From JAVJRN01 sp040218415 (GTDB taxonomy: Bacteria; Bacteroidota; Bacteroidia; Cytophagales; Cyclobacteriaceae), in contig JAVJRN010000075.1 in NCBI GenBank assembly GCA_040218415.1, positions 1 to 64,000 of the forward strand: a stretch of DNA of 64,000 nt, in the 5' to 3' direction. Below, piece after piece: positions 25,863-35,245 of the stretch. Every line of letters begins with the position of its first letter. Position 1 is the stretch's first letter. The position numbers were made by a program, and so were the translations under genes. The notes below the pieces were generated by a model. It saw only the letters and a list, made by a program, of their open reading frames with translations, had not been told where the DNA came from and did no database searches.

Positions 25863-28418
25863 ATGAGGAACCATTCTTTCAATCTCAAATTCATTGCTTT
25901 GTTCACCTTTTTGGCCGTCTCCAGTATGGCTCATGGGCAGCTAACTCCATTGGCTGGTGCCAAAATTTGTCTCGACCCAGGACATGGAGGACAGGATAGT
26001 AATGATAGGCCTACCGAGTTAGGTGTTGGTAAGACGTATTATGAGTCCGATGCTAATTGGGAAGTTATCGGTTACTTAGACACCATGCTTGTGAAGCTTG
26101 GGGCTGAGACTAAAGTGACGAGAGTAACCAACGATCCTGATTCTCCATTGCGTGAGCCTAGTTTGTCAGACAGGGTACAGGTCGGCAATGCATTTGGATC
26201 GGATTATTTTCACTCTTTTCATACCAATGGTTCTGATAATCAGTCTGCCAATTATACGCTCGTACTTTACGCGGGATCAGCAGATGACAACCCAGATGAT
26301 CCAAATGCACGTGCAATGGCTGAAATCATGACCGATGAGTTATTTGTCTATATGCGAACGACCAATGCTATTGCAAGAGCAGATATACCTTTCACAGGTT
26401 TTACCAATGGTTTGGGTGTGCTCAACAATCTAAATATGCCCGGCACACTGTCCGAATGCTCTTTTCATAGTAATATTGATGAAGGAAGACGGCTGATGAG
26501 CTCTGCCTATCGCAAGGCGGCAGCTTGGGCATGCGTCAAATCATTTTTGGCCTATTATGAAAAACCTGAATTGCCATATGGTGAAATAGGTGGAATTGTC
26601 ACGGATCGAGAGGGAAACCCTTTAAATGGCATTAACGTCACGATCAATCCGGGTGAGGCTGACGAAAAGAAATTTACTGGAGATGTATATCTAAACGGAT
26701 ATTTTTTCTTCGACTGGTTAGCTGCCGGAGAATATCAGGTCATGTTTGAGAAATCAGGGTATGATCCGCAGTTGCAAACGGTCACAGTTACAGAAGGTAA
26801 TTATAGCCAAATTGATGTTTCCCTAGGAGTAGAAGGTAGTGCACCGGCAGTGACATCTTTGAAATATGTGGCTCCTTTAGGTACGGATGGCATCAAGGCA
26901 GCATGGAAACCGAATGGAGAACTAACACTTATCGGGTATCGGCTTTACTATGCTACGGATGACACCCAAGAAAATTGGGCTTTGGTAGCCAATGAAAATA
27001 CATTAACGAAGACAACTACAGAAGTTTCGATCGACTCAAAGTCAGATTTTTTGGTCGTTCCTGATCAAGAGGTCTATCATTTTAAACTTGTTGCCGTAGC
27101 TGAATCAGGAGCTGAAAGCGAATCGGGATTTAGTTTTTCACGGTCGAGCAATGCCCTTGGCGACAAATTATTGATTGTGGATGGATTCGATAGAAGAGAT
27201 GGCTCATTCCAAGAAGAGTATCATACTTTTTCGGCAGACTATTTTAAAGCAATATCGGATACGCGAACGGCACATGTAACCACTACCTTAAATGAATATA
27301 TAGGTGATGAGACTTTGTCACTTGCAGATTACGATTTAGTGGTTTGGTATTTGGGAGATGAGTCTACTGTTGATGAAACTTTTAGTGCTACAGAACAAGC
27401 CTTACTTAAGGTCTACTTGGAAAATGGAGGCAAACTATTGGTTAGCGGTTCTGAGATAGCTTGGGATTTAGGGTCGAGAGGAAGTGAGGCGGATAAGGAT
27501 TTCTTAAATAATTATTTGAAGGTTCAATTCGTTCGTGATGGATCTTCGCTTTACACACCGGCAAAAGGAATTGTGGGTACTGCATTTGAAGGTTTGGAAA
27601 TTCCTTTTGGCATCACCTATCCTGAAGATTACCCTGATGATATTTCACCTGCTTCGGGGGCAATAGCTGTTTTTGATTATAATATTGAAGGCACACACGG
27701 AGGTGTTGCTTATAAAGGTAAGATCGCATCAGGCGATCAGGAAGCGGCGATTGTTTATTTATCTTTTCCTTTAGAAACTACGGAAGAAAAGTTCCAAAAA
27801 CTGGTGATGGATGCTGCGCTTGAATATCTCGTAGTGGGCACAGAGAAGCCTTCCGCTCCAGTAGCGATCGACGATACAGGTGCTACTGCAACGGATGGCT
27901 TGGTTACCATTGATGTTCTAGCGAATGACCGTGATATCAATGATGACATAGATGGCACCACTTTGTCGGTTGTTAGTGAACCCTTACATGGATCACTAAC
28001 CATATCTGATGCGAAATTTGTCTATCAAGCGGTCGAAGATTACGAAGGGGTTGATATTTTTTCCTATACCATCACTGATGCAGCTGGCCTCACTTCGAAT
28101 GTCGCCACGGTTACCTTGGCGGTGCAACTCATTGTGCTGAGTGCTGAGACCGGTTTTTCTGAAGAGCGAGTTACACTTTATCCCAATCCTAGCCAGAATA
28201 CCGTGTATTTAAAGATCGAGATAAATGAAGGAGCAATGACAGAGACCCGTTGGCAGATTTATGACATGAAAGGCCGAGAATTATTGACTGACAATGTTCG
28301 GTTAAAGCCTGGAAATCATGTAATAAACTTAAATACGGAAGCATTAAGTCAGGGGACTTATCTCGTACAGGTTCATAGTGGCGAACGCTCACATACCTTG
28401 AAGCTGATTAAAAAATAA
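25863..28418 (+). CDS. T9SS-tagged N-acetylmuramoyl-L-alanine amidase, multidomain
   Basis: 851 residues. Signal peptide to about 26, then amidase_3 (about 33-235) with its zinc and catalytic residues: His41 in LDPGHGG, Glu61 in YYESD, His120 in HSFHTNG, Glu198 in LSECSFHSN. Then a carboxypeptidase-regulatory-like domain (about 242-320), fn3 (about 327-430), a class I glutamine-amidotransferase-like region (about 440-680), a cadherin-like VDVLANDRD domain, and a canonical T9SS sorting domain (LYPNPSQNTVYLKI...GTYLVQVHSG). The enzyme cuts the MurNAc-peptide bond. The T9SS tag puts it on or outside the outer membrane rather than in the periplasm, unlike housekeeping AmiC. This suits attack on external wall. 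Confidence 0.9.
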   Translation: MRNHSFNLKFIALFTFLAVSSMAHGQLTPLAGAKICLDPGHGGQDSNDRPTELGVGKTYYESDANWEVIGYLDTMLVKLGAETKVTRVTNDPDSPLREPSLSDRVQVGNAFGSDYFHSFHTNGSDNQSANYTLVLYAGSADDNPDDPNARAMAEIMTDELFVYMRTTNAIARADIPFTGFTNGLGVLNNLNMPGTLSECSFHSNIDEGRRLMSSAYRKAAAWACVKSFLAYYEKPELPYGEIGGIVTDREGNPLNGINVTINPGEADEKKFTGDVYLNGYFFFDWLAAGEYQVMFEKSGYDPQLQTVTVTEGNYSQIDVSLGVEGSAPAVTSLKYVAPLGTDGIKAAWKPNGELTLIGYRLYYATDDTQENWALVANENTLTKTTTEVSIDSKSDFLVVPDQEVYHFKLVAVAESGAESESGFSFSRSSNALGDKLLIVDGFDRRDGSFQEEYHTFSADYFKAISDTRTAHVTTTLNEYIGDETLSLADYDLVVWYLGDESTVDETFSATEQALLKVYLENGGKLLVSGSEIAWDLGSRGSEADKDFLNNYLKVQFVRDGSSLYTPAKGIVGTAFEGLEIPFGITYPEDYPDDISPASGAIAVFDYNIEGTHGGVAYKGKIASGDQEAAIVYLSFPLETTEEKFQKLVMDAALEYLVVGTEKPSAPVAIDDTGATATDGLVTIDVLANDRDINDDIDGTTLSVVSEPLHGSLTISDAKFVYQAVEDYEGVDIFSYTITDAAGLTSNVATVTLAVQLIVLSAETGFSEERVTLYPNPSQNTVYLKIEINEGAMTETRWQIYDMKGRELLTDNVRLKPGNHVINLNTEALSQGTYLVQVHSGERSHTLKLIKK

Positions 28419-28462
28419 AGTAGACTGTCTAATTCATTTGCGAAAACATTATTGATAAAATT

Positions 28463-29311
28463 ATGAACAGATATTGGATAATTTCGGTGATATTCTTTTT
28501 AGTGATAGCGTCAGCTTCTGCACAAAAAGATCCTCGGGTTAATGTGAAGCCCCTTAATATTTCTGGCTTTAATGCTCAGTTTACCGCTGATGGAGCATAT
28601 TTGGTCTTTACTTCTCCAAACTATGGTGGCCTTTATTATTATCATTTTAAATCAAAAAGCCAACAGGTAATTACTGAGGCAAGTGGTGCTGGATTTAATG
28701 CACGTGTAGAAAGAGGCATGGTGATTTATCAAAAAGAGAAAGAGGTGAATGAATGGATCGCTTTTGATTTAGGTACGAGAGAGACCAATGACTATATTTC
28801 TCAAACTGACGTGCAAAAAAGCGCATCATCTTTAACAACGAAAAACACCAGAGACGAAGATCCTGTAATTGAAGCTACACCCACTTCAGATCTTCGGGCG
28901 ATCAAACTCACTTTTGCAAGTGGGTTGTCAAAATTGATCGCTCCATTAGGAATCAATGATTATCTTAATGTAAGTATTTCACCGAGTCGACATCAGTTAT
29001 TATTTAGAGTATCCGGTGTTGGTACTTATGTCACTGACTTTGACGGCAATATTATAAGCGATTTGGGAAATGTGGAATTTCCTAAATGGGCAGGAAATGA
29101 CAAAATACTTTGCACGGAGACCGTCGATGATGGTTATAATTACATTGAATCTGAAATTTTTCTAAAAACAATCGATGACGGTATGAAGTGGCCATTAACC
29201 GAAGAAACAGATGCTATCGCACTTTATCCAAACATCAATGATGCCTTAGATAAAGTTGTTTTCAACACACCAGGTGGTGAATTGTACTTAGTCGAAATTA
29301 ATGGACTTTAA
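28463..29311 (+). CDS. Secreted propeller protein, paralogue of the 24934 lipoprotein
   Basis: 282 residues with a Sec signal peptide (MNRYWIISVIFFLVIASASAQ) and no lipobox. It aligns along its length with the lipoprotein at 24934: FTADGAYLVFTSPNYGGLYYYHF against its VNNGRLLLYSRENFEGLWYYDF, and ISPSRHQLLFRVSGVGTYVTDFDGN against its SPNGKLLLYNVAGLGGFIADFNGK. PD40-like blades, no catalytic signature. Starts 44 bp after the amidase and is the last gene of the first unit. Confidence 0.72.
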   Translation: MNRYWIISVIFFLVIASASAQKDPRVNVKPLNISGFNAQFTADGAYLVFTSPNYGGLYYYHFKSKSQQVITEASGAGFNARVERGMVIYQKEKEVNEWIAFDLGTRETNDYISQTDVQKSASSLTTKNTRDEDPVIEATPTSDLRAIKLTFASGLSKLIAPLGINDYLNVSISPSRHQLLFRVSGVGTYVTDFDGNIISDLGNVEFPKWAGNDKILCTETVDDGYNYIESEIFLKTIDDGMKWPLTEETDAIALYPNINDALDKVVFNTPGGELYLVEINGL

Positions 29312-29784
29312 GCTTTTGTTGACTCAAAAAATCTACCTTAATCACCATTGAATGACCACTAAATTCATCATAAGCTGGTACAAGGAATGCTGTTTTCTTA
29401 CAGAATAATCCTCGCACCACAGAAGAAGTCACAAACGTCTTAACCTATGTCAAATGTCCAAATCTTAAGCTCATCGGAATTGACAGAAATAAACATTCTT
29501 TATTAAGCTAAACATGTATTGTATAGTGCGTATATCTGCTTAAACATGCATGAATGATGCGTATTGCTTACTATTTGCCTTGAATTTTATGGATTTAAGA
29601 AAAAATTAACAGACTTTTTATGATTGATTTTATGTGATCCAATGAATCTTGAGCTATCTTAAAGCAATAAAAAGCATAAAAATGCAGGTATTTTAAATTA
29701 GATGAGATAAAAACGCATAAAACAGCATAAATATGCTTAATATATCTTACTTTTATCCTGAGAGACATTTAAACAATATCAAAT
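29312..29784. promoter_or_regulatory. 473-bp promoter region of the SusC/D unit with clustered ATGCAT/GCATAAA motifs
   Basis: The only long gap within the locus. It contains ATGCAT (29546-29551) followed by ATGCG and TTGCTTA, then AAAGCATAAAAATGCA (29671-29686), then three further half-sites in 29711-29740 (CGCATAAA, AGCATAAA, ATATGCTTAA). The repeated GCATAAA/TTTATGC half-site suggests cooperative binding by a regulator; the DeoR protein at 19133 is the only local candidate. No gene or RNA is seen. Operator status is inferred. Confidence 0.5.
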
Positions 29785-32700
29785 ATGCATAAACTCGTAC
29801 TTATCATAAGCTGCATACTTGTCCTGCAATTGCAGGGTATATCACAGTCTAGCACGATAACTGGAAGGGTTGTAGAAGCAGCCACAGGTGAGGGTTTGCC
29901 TGGTGTTTCTATAATTATTAAAGGAACAGGTGATGGTACCATCACTGATATTGAAGGTAACTACCGTCTAAATCTTGAAAATGCCAGTGAGAAGGTATTG
30001 ATCTATTCTTTCATCGGTTTTGCTGCTAAGGAAAAGAAAGTGGGTACGCAAACCAATATTGATGTGTCTCTTGTCACTGATGAGACCGAACTTCAAGAGG
30101 TCATTGTGACGGCTTTGGGTATTACACAAAATAAGCGGGCGCTGAATTTTGCCGCGCAAGATTTGAAAGCAGAATCGATAGCCGAAACACAGCAGCAAAA
30201 TGTAGTAAACGCACTTCAAGGAAAAGTTGCAGGTGTGCAAATTACCACCTCCAGTGGTTCGCCAGGTTCTTCTTCTTCCATAGTGATAAGAGGAGGTACT
30301 TCAGTAGGTGAGGGAAGGAGTAATGAACCACTATTCGTGATTGATGGAATAATAATGGATAATTCTACCTTTCAAGGAAGTGGAAATCGCGCAATGGATA
30401 TCAACCCGAATGATATCGCTTCTATGACAGTGCTGAAAGGGCCACAAGCGGCGGCATTGTATGGTATAGGCGGTGGTAATGGAGCCATAGTTATCACCAC
30501 CAAATCTGGAGCTTCAGGGAAAGTACAAGTAGGTTTCGAATCTACTGTTGCTTTGGACAGGCCTTTTAAACCACTGGATGTGCAAACTACTTATGCCCGT
30601 GGACTCGATGGAGTAGCAGATTCAGAGACAACCAGAATGTGGGGTCCTGCATACCTTCCGGGCGATCAAACCTTTAATAATATTGATGATTTTTTCCAGA
30701 CCGGTGTTCAGCAAAAATATGATCTAAGTATCAAGGGTGGTAATGAAAAGTCTACCTATTATCTTTCTGCCTCAAACAATAACCAGACAGGTATTGTGCC
30801 AGAAGAAGATTATAATCGTTTCAATTTACTTCTTAAAGGCTCAACCAAAATTACTGATAATCTGACTGTTAGCTCTTCCGTCAACAGTATTTTCTCAACA
30901 AATAGACGTGGTGGAGCTGGTAGTATGCAAAGCGTCTACACCTGGCCGACAGATAATGAAATGGCCAATTATCTTCGCCCGAATGGAACTCGGATACCAC
31001 TCATTGAAGGACTGGATAATGATTTTGACAATAGAGAAAATCCTTATTGGGACTTAAAGAATAATTTACCAGAGTACGAAATCAACCGAACGATCAGTCA
31101 GGTTTTCTTTGATTGGGATATTACTCAAGCAATTAAAGCCACCTATCGTATAGGCATGGACCGATCAAACCAGTATTTTAAGCAAGTGGTTAAAGCAGGT
31201 AGTTTTGGTTCTAGGACAAGATTTGAGGGTACTACTCGCGAATCGGAACAGGAATCGGAAAATATTACGTCTACTTTCAATCTGAGCTATTCGAAAATGA
31301 TTGGCAATGATTGGAATATTTATGCACTTTTCGGAAGCAATATTGATGTTAGATCTACTAGGTCTATCAATTACAGTGGTAGACGCTTTCTCTTACCAAG
31401 TCTCACTAGTATTAACAATGTGGAAATTCCTGATATTCCGGTTCAGGAATACACGGAAAGAAGAGTGATTGGAAATTATTTCGACACCAAGATTGACTAC
31501 AAAGGAATTGTTTCTTTGGGTATCACTGGAAGACAGGATTGGACGTCTACTATCAGACCAGGAGAAAATTCGTTCTTTTATCCTTCTGTGACTGGTGGTT
31601 TCGTGTTTTCTGAGTTACTGCCTCAAAGCATCACTAATTTTCTCTCATTTGGTAAGTTGAGAGCCAGCTGGGCTGAGTCAGGACAAGACGCTAATCCTGA
31701 AAGTCTCGACGTAGTTTTGGAACAATATCCAGGTATTGGAAACGGATATAAGCACGACTTTTATGCGGGTAATGAGTTTTTGATACCGGAAAGCTTGGTA
31801 TCCTACGAGTTTGGCGGACATCTTACCTTCCTCAATGGAAGGTTCGACCTTGATATGGCTTATTACTCTACAGAAGCCAGAGATATGATTATCAACTCGC
31901 GTATCTCAACAGCCTCAGGTTGGGTAATTCAAACTTTTAATTCTGGAAATACAGAGAACAAAGGGATTGAATTAGTCTTAGAAGCAGATATTTTGAAAGG
32001 CGGTGATCTGACTTGGACGGCATCCGCCAATTTTGCTAGGAATAGATCAAAACTATCAAAACTTCCTTCCTTCATCTCCAGATACCCAGTGACATCAGGT
32101 CAGATCATCAACGAAGCGCGTCCTCAAGGAATTTTAGGGCAGCCTTTGTATGCCATTGAAGGTGACCCTTATTTAAGAAATGAAAATGGAAATGTCGTTA
32201 TTGACGAGGATGGCTTTCCAAGGGTTGGAACGTATGTGACTGATGAAAACGGAGAATACGTGCTCAACTCCGATGGAACGAGATTGGTAAGTCAAGAGAA
32301 AGTTTATTTGGGAAATAGAGAGCCAGATTGGTTAATGGGTATCACCAATGAGTTTAGATACAAGGATTTTAGTTTGTCATTCCTCGTGGATATCAGAAAA
32401 GGTGGGGATATTATTAATGCGACAGCCTCAAGATTAATGGCTTTGGGCTTACATGAATCATTAAACGAAGACAGAAATAGGGTGATGGTTTTCAAAGGGG
32501 AAGTTGAAACGGAAGAGGGATTTGTGCCCAATACCGAGCAAATTGTTTTGGATGATAGCTATTTCCAATTCAGATATCGACAAGCGGGAGAGAATTTTGT
32601 AGAAGATGGTTCATGGGTAAGGCTGAGATATGTGGCACTGACTTATGATATGAGCAGAATTGCAAAAAATTGGGGCATGGGCGGTCTAAATTTTACAGTG

Positions 32701-32859
32701 ACTGGACGGAACTTGTTTATTCTCACTAACTACTCTGGCGGTGATCCTGAAAAGGACTTTCAGGGTTCTGCGGTAGGTGGTCCTGGAACTGTTGGGCTCG
32801 ATAATTTCAATGTACCTACCACGCAGGGAATCACGTTTAGTTTAAGGGCAACATTTTAA
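29785..32859 (+). CDS. SusC/RagA-type TonB-linked outer-membrane transporter
   Basis: 1024 residues. Signal peptide (to about 21), carboxypeptidase-regulatory-like domain (about 24-105, ITGRVVEAATGEGLPGVSIIIKGTGDGTITDIEGNY), the TonB-box-like ELQEVIVTALGI, plug (about 130-245, LQGKVAGVQITTSSGSPG...FVIDGI...ILKG-like MTVLKGPQAAALYG), and a 22-strand barrel ending TLRATF-like. SusC proteins import ligands captured by a SusD lid. SusD follows after 6 bp. Placement between muropeptide enzymes suggests wall-derived glycan or muropeptide cargo. That ligand is an inference. Confidence 0.95.
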   Translation: MHKLVLIISCILVLQLQGISQSSTITGRVVEAATGEGLPGVSIIIKGTGDGTITDIEGNYRLNLENASEKVLIYSFIGFAAKEKKVGTQTNIDVSLVTDETELQEVIVTALGITQNKRALNFAAQDLKAESIAETQQQNVVNALQGKVAGVQITTSSGSPGSSSSIVIRGGTSVGEGRSNEPLFVIDGIIMDNSTFQGSGNRAMDINPNDIASMTVLKGPQAAALYGIGGGNGAIVITTKSGASGKVQVGFESTVALDRPFKPLDVQTTYARGLDGVADSETTRMWGPAYLPGDQTFNNIDDFFQTGVQQKYDLSIKGGNEKSTYYLSASNNNQTGIVPEEDYNRFNLLLKGSTKITDNLTVSSSVNSIFSTNRRGGAGSMQSVYTWPTDNEMANYLRPNGTRIPLIEGLDNDFDNRENPYWDLKNNLPEYEINRTISQVFFDWDITQAIKATYRIGMDRSNQYFKQVVKAGSFGSRTRFEGTTRESEQESENITSTFNLSYSKMIGNDWNIYALFGSNIDVRSTRSINYSGRRFLLPSLTSINNVEIPDIPVQEYTERRVIGNYFDTKIDYKGIVSLGITGRQDWTSTIRPGENSFFYPSVTGGFVFSELLPQSITNFLSFGKLRASWAESGQDANPESLDVVLEQYPGIGNGYKHDFYAGNEFLIPESLVSYEFGGHLTFLNGRFDLDMAYYSTEARDMIINSRISTASGWVIQTFNSGNTENKGIELVLEADILKGGDLTWTASANFARNRSKLSKLPSFISRYPVTSGQIINEARPQGILGQPLYAIEGDPYLRNENGNVVIDEDGFPRVGTYVTDENGEYVLNSDGTRLVSQEKVYLGNREPDWLMGITNEFRYKDFSLSFLVDIRKGGDIINATASRLMALGLHESLNEDRNRVMVFKGEVETEEGFVPNTEQIVLDDSYFQFRYRQAGENFVEDGSWVRLRYVALTYDMSRIAKNWGMGGLNFTVTGRNLFILTNYSGGDPEKDFQGSAVGGPGTVGLDNFNVPTTQGITFSLRATF

Positions 32860-32865
32860 TTTAAA

Positions 32866-34419
32866 ATGATGAAAAAATATTCAATTCATACTATCGAGAT
32901 CATTGCAGGAATTGTTCTTTTGTTGACATTTTCTAGCTGCGAAGATTTTTTAGATGTCAATAAGGACACAGATAAGCCAAGTAGCGCAACACCTAATTTA
33001 CTTTTAACACCGGTGCAAGGCTTAATGTCGACAAACTGTTACCAACAAGGAGAAACTACGGCTTACTTTGCACAGCAAGTGGCAACACTTAGTGGATTTA
33101 ATGCAGTAAAAGACCGATGGGATTATCGTTCTGTTACAAGAATTGGCCTTTTTAGACGACATTTTCATGATGTAGCAAGTAATGCTAGAAACCTTTATTT
33201 GACAGCCGAGGAAGAAGGGTCGAATAACTATGCGGGTGCAGGACACACATTGATGGTGCTTTCCACACAAACTGCTACGGACTTATTTGGGCAAATGCCT
33301 TATCGCGAGGCATTACTAGGCAATCCATCACCTCCTTACGATGAGCAAGAAGTCATCTACAATGGCATGCTGGATGAATTGGATCTGGCGATCAGTCTTT
33401 TTCAAGCATCAGACGAGAGCGACAGAACGATGACTGCCAGAGAGGATCTATTGTTTGCTGGCTCGGTAAGTCAGTGGGAGTCGTTTGCACATGGTTTGAA
33501 AGCGCGGGTTCTGCTACATCTTACGCCAAATATTAATCAGGATTATCCACTCATCATCAGTGAAATAGATTTGGCACTGAGCAATTGGAAAGATGTAGAG
33601 TTCAATTATTTCTCAGCGAACAACAATGTTTGGGAACAAAACCAGTGGGGCCGCTCTCAAGCAGATCCACCACAATTTGATTATGAAAACAATATTCTAA
33701 ATATCAGTGCACCAACGACTTTTCTACTAGAATCGGTGATGGGTTATAATCCAACCACTGGAGAGATAAAGGATCCGCGCATGCCATTGATGATGACACC
33801 AGGCAATGTTGCAGGCTTCTCAGGACCAGAAACAAGTCCTTATTTGAGTGTCGCTCCATCTGTAGGTAGAAGTGAGCTACGAGACGATGATGAATATCCG
33901 GATTTGTACGATTCTTATATGACGGGTGATTACTCACCTCAACCCTTTATGGTGATAGAGGAATTGTATTTTATCAAAGCAGAGGCAGCCTTTAGGCTGA
34001 ATCAAGTAGGAACCGCATTTGATGCTTTCCAATCAGGAATAGCAGCGCATATGCTACGCGTTGGAGTAGCCCCGGCCGATATTTCAAGCTTTTTAGCGAG
34101 TGATATGGTGCCAAATAGTGCTGGAGACCTCACACTTTCAGCGATTATGATGCAAAAATGGTTGGCCTTATACCTGCAAGCAGAAGCGTGGGTAGATATG
34201 CGGAGGTATCAATACAGCGATGAAATATATGTAGGTCTTATTCGGCCAGAGAATCTTGCGAATTTCTGGGAAGACAATGAAACCGGAAAATGGATTCAAA
34301 GAATTCCTTATGATAATCAAACAGAGGAGATTTTTAATAAACCCGAATTGGAGCGGTTAGGCGCCTTCCAAAATCCGGATTGGTTGAAAGTGCCATTATG
34401 GTGGGCAGGAACCAATTAA
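32866..34419 (+). CDS. SusD/RagB-like nutrient-binding lipoprotein
   Basis: 517 residues with lipobox LTFSSC (Cys25) and the SusD opening EDFLDVNKDTDKPSSATPNLLLTPVQ typical of the SusD-like_2 subgroup, tetratricopeptide-type helices in the middle (ETTAYFAQQVATLSG, DLFGQMPYREALLG, LDELDLAISLFQ) and the C-terminal VDMRRYQ...NLANFWEDN. It forms the surface lid over the SusC channel at 29785. Similar proteins are annotated SusD/RagB family nutrient-binding. Ligand unknown; context points to peptidoglycan fragments. Confidence 0.92.
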   Translation: MMKKYSIHTIEIIAGIVLLLTFSSCEDFLDVNKDTDKPSSATPNLLLTPVQGLMSTNCYQQGETTAYFAQQVATLSGFNAVKDRWDYRSVTRIGLFRRHFHDVASNARNLYLTAEEEGSNNYAGAGHTLMVLSTQTATDLFGQMPYREALLGNPSPPYDEQEVIYNGMLDELDLAISLFQASDESDRTMTAREDLLFAGSVSQWESFAHGLKARVLLHLTPNINQDYPLIISEIDLALSNWKDVEFNYFSANNNVWEQNQWGRSQADPPQFDYENNILNISAPTTFLLESVMGYNPTTGEIKDPRMPLMMTPGNVAGFSGPETSPYLSVAPSVGRSELRDDDEYPDLYDSYMTGDYSPQPFMVIEELYFIKAEAAFRLNQVGTAFDAFQSGIAAHMLRVGVAPADISSFLASDMVPNSAGDLTLSAIMMQKWLALYLQAEAWVDMRRYQYSDEIYVGLIRPENLANFWEDNETGKWIQRIPYDNQTEEIFNKPELERLGAFQNPDWLKVPLWWAGTN

Positions 34420-34449
34420 TACAAAGTTTTAATTAGTAAATACGTTGAA

Positions 34450-35220
34450 ATGAAGAACTTATTACTTTTAATATCTACAGGACTACTGTCTCTAATATCC
34501 CTCTCATGCGAGGAGTTTAACGCGCTTGATGAATTTGGTGACCGTGGCGACAGGGTGGGCAATGTATATCTGAGCCCAACTGGCCCACAAATTCAGGCCG
34601 GAGCAACACGCGAGCTCATCGTGGAATACTGGTCTAATGATGATTTTTTCACGTACACTGGATTATGGGATTCAGTAGTGGTTTTTGAGGATTTTAACGT
34701 AGCTGTGGGAGCTGTTGAATATTCAGCAATCAATGAGCGGGTAGCGCAAAAATGGGAAGAAGAGACAGCCTATCCATTCAATTTTGCCAATTGGAATCCT
34801 CCGTTAAAAGCCTATAGAATCGAAATTTCCTACACCGTAGATTTGATGTTTGACAATACATTACAAGACAATAGTGATATTTCAGCAAACGACTTTTGGC
34901 AAAATGTGCCTGAAGGTTTTAACGAAGAAGCACTTATCTATTTTAGCAGTAACCTTAGCAGATCTACTTTAAACGAAATTCTTGTCAATACGAATGCTGT
35001 GGTGAATCAAGTCACCTTCGATAGCTATTATGATGTTGAAGGCAATTTGACTTCTTCAGGACGCGAATCTATTCTTTCCGGGCTAGGAAGTGTTGGTCTT
35101 GTGGATCTCATTGGCGAAGATTATTCTTTAGGTTCCGAATACCGGGTTACGCTGGCGTTTCGAGCGACCAACGGGAGTGGAATTTTCAATGAATATCGAC
35201 GATCATTTCTAGTTTTTTAA
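34450..35220 (+). CDS. Surface lipoprotein of the SusC/D unit, unknown family
   Basis: 256 residues. Lipobox LISLSC gives Cys20; the following EEFNALDEFGDRGD is acidic, as is common for surface-exposed Bacteroidota lipoproteins. The mature part is beta-rich with several aromatic patches (VEYWSNDDFFTYTGLWD, FNFANWNPPLKAYRIEISY). It sits 30 bp after SusD and 25 bp before the PKD lipoprotein, the position normally taken by SusE/SusF-like glycan-binding proteins. I do not recognise the family, so a binding role is inferred from position. Confidence 0.7.
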   Translation: MKNLLLLISTGLLSLISLSCEEFNALDEFGDRGDRVGNVYLSPTGPQIQAGATRELIVEYWSNDDFFTYTGLWDSVVVFEDFNVAVGAVEYSAINERVAQKWEEETAYPFNFANWNPPLKAYRIEISYTVDLMFDNTLQDNSDISANDFWQNVPEGFNEEALIYFSSNLSRSTLNEILVNTNAVVNQVTFDSYYDVEGNLTSSGRESILSGLGSVGLVDLIGEDYSLGSEYRVTLAFRATNGSGIFNEYRRSFLVF

Positions 35221-35245
35221 TCCTTTTCTCAATTAAATATTTATT

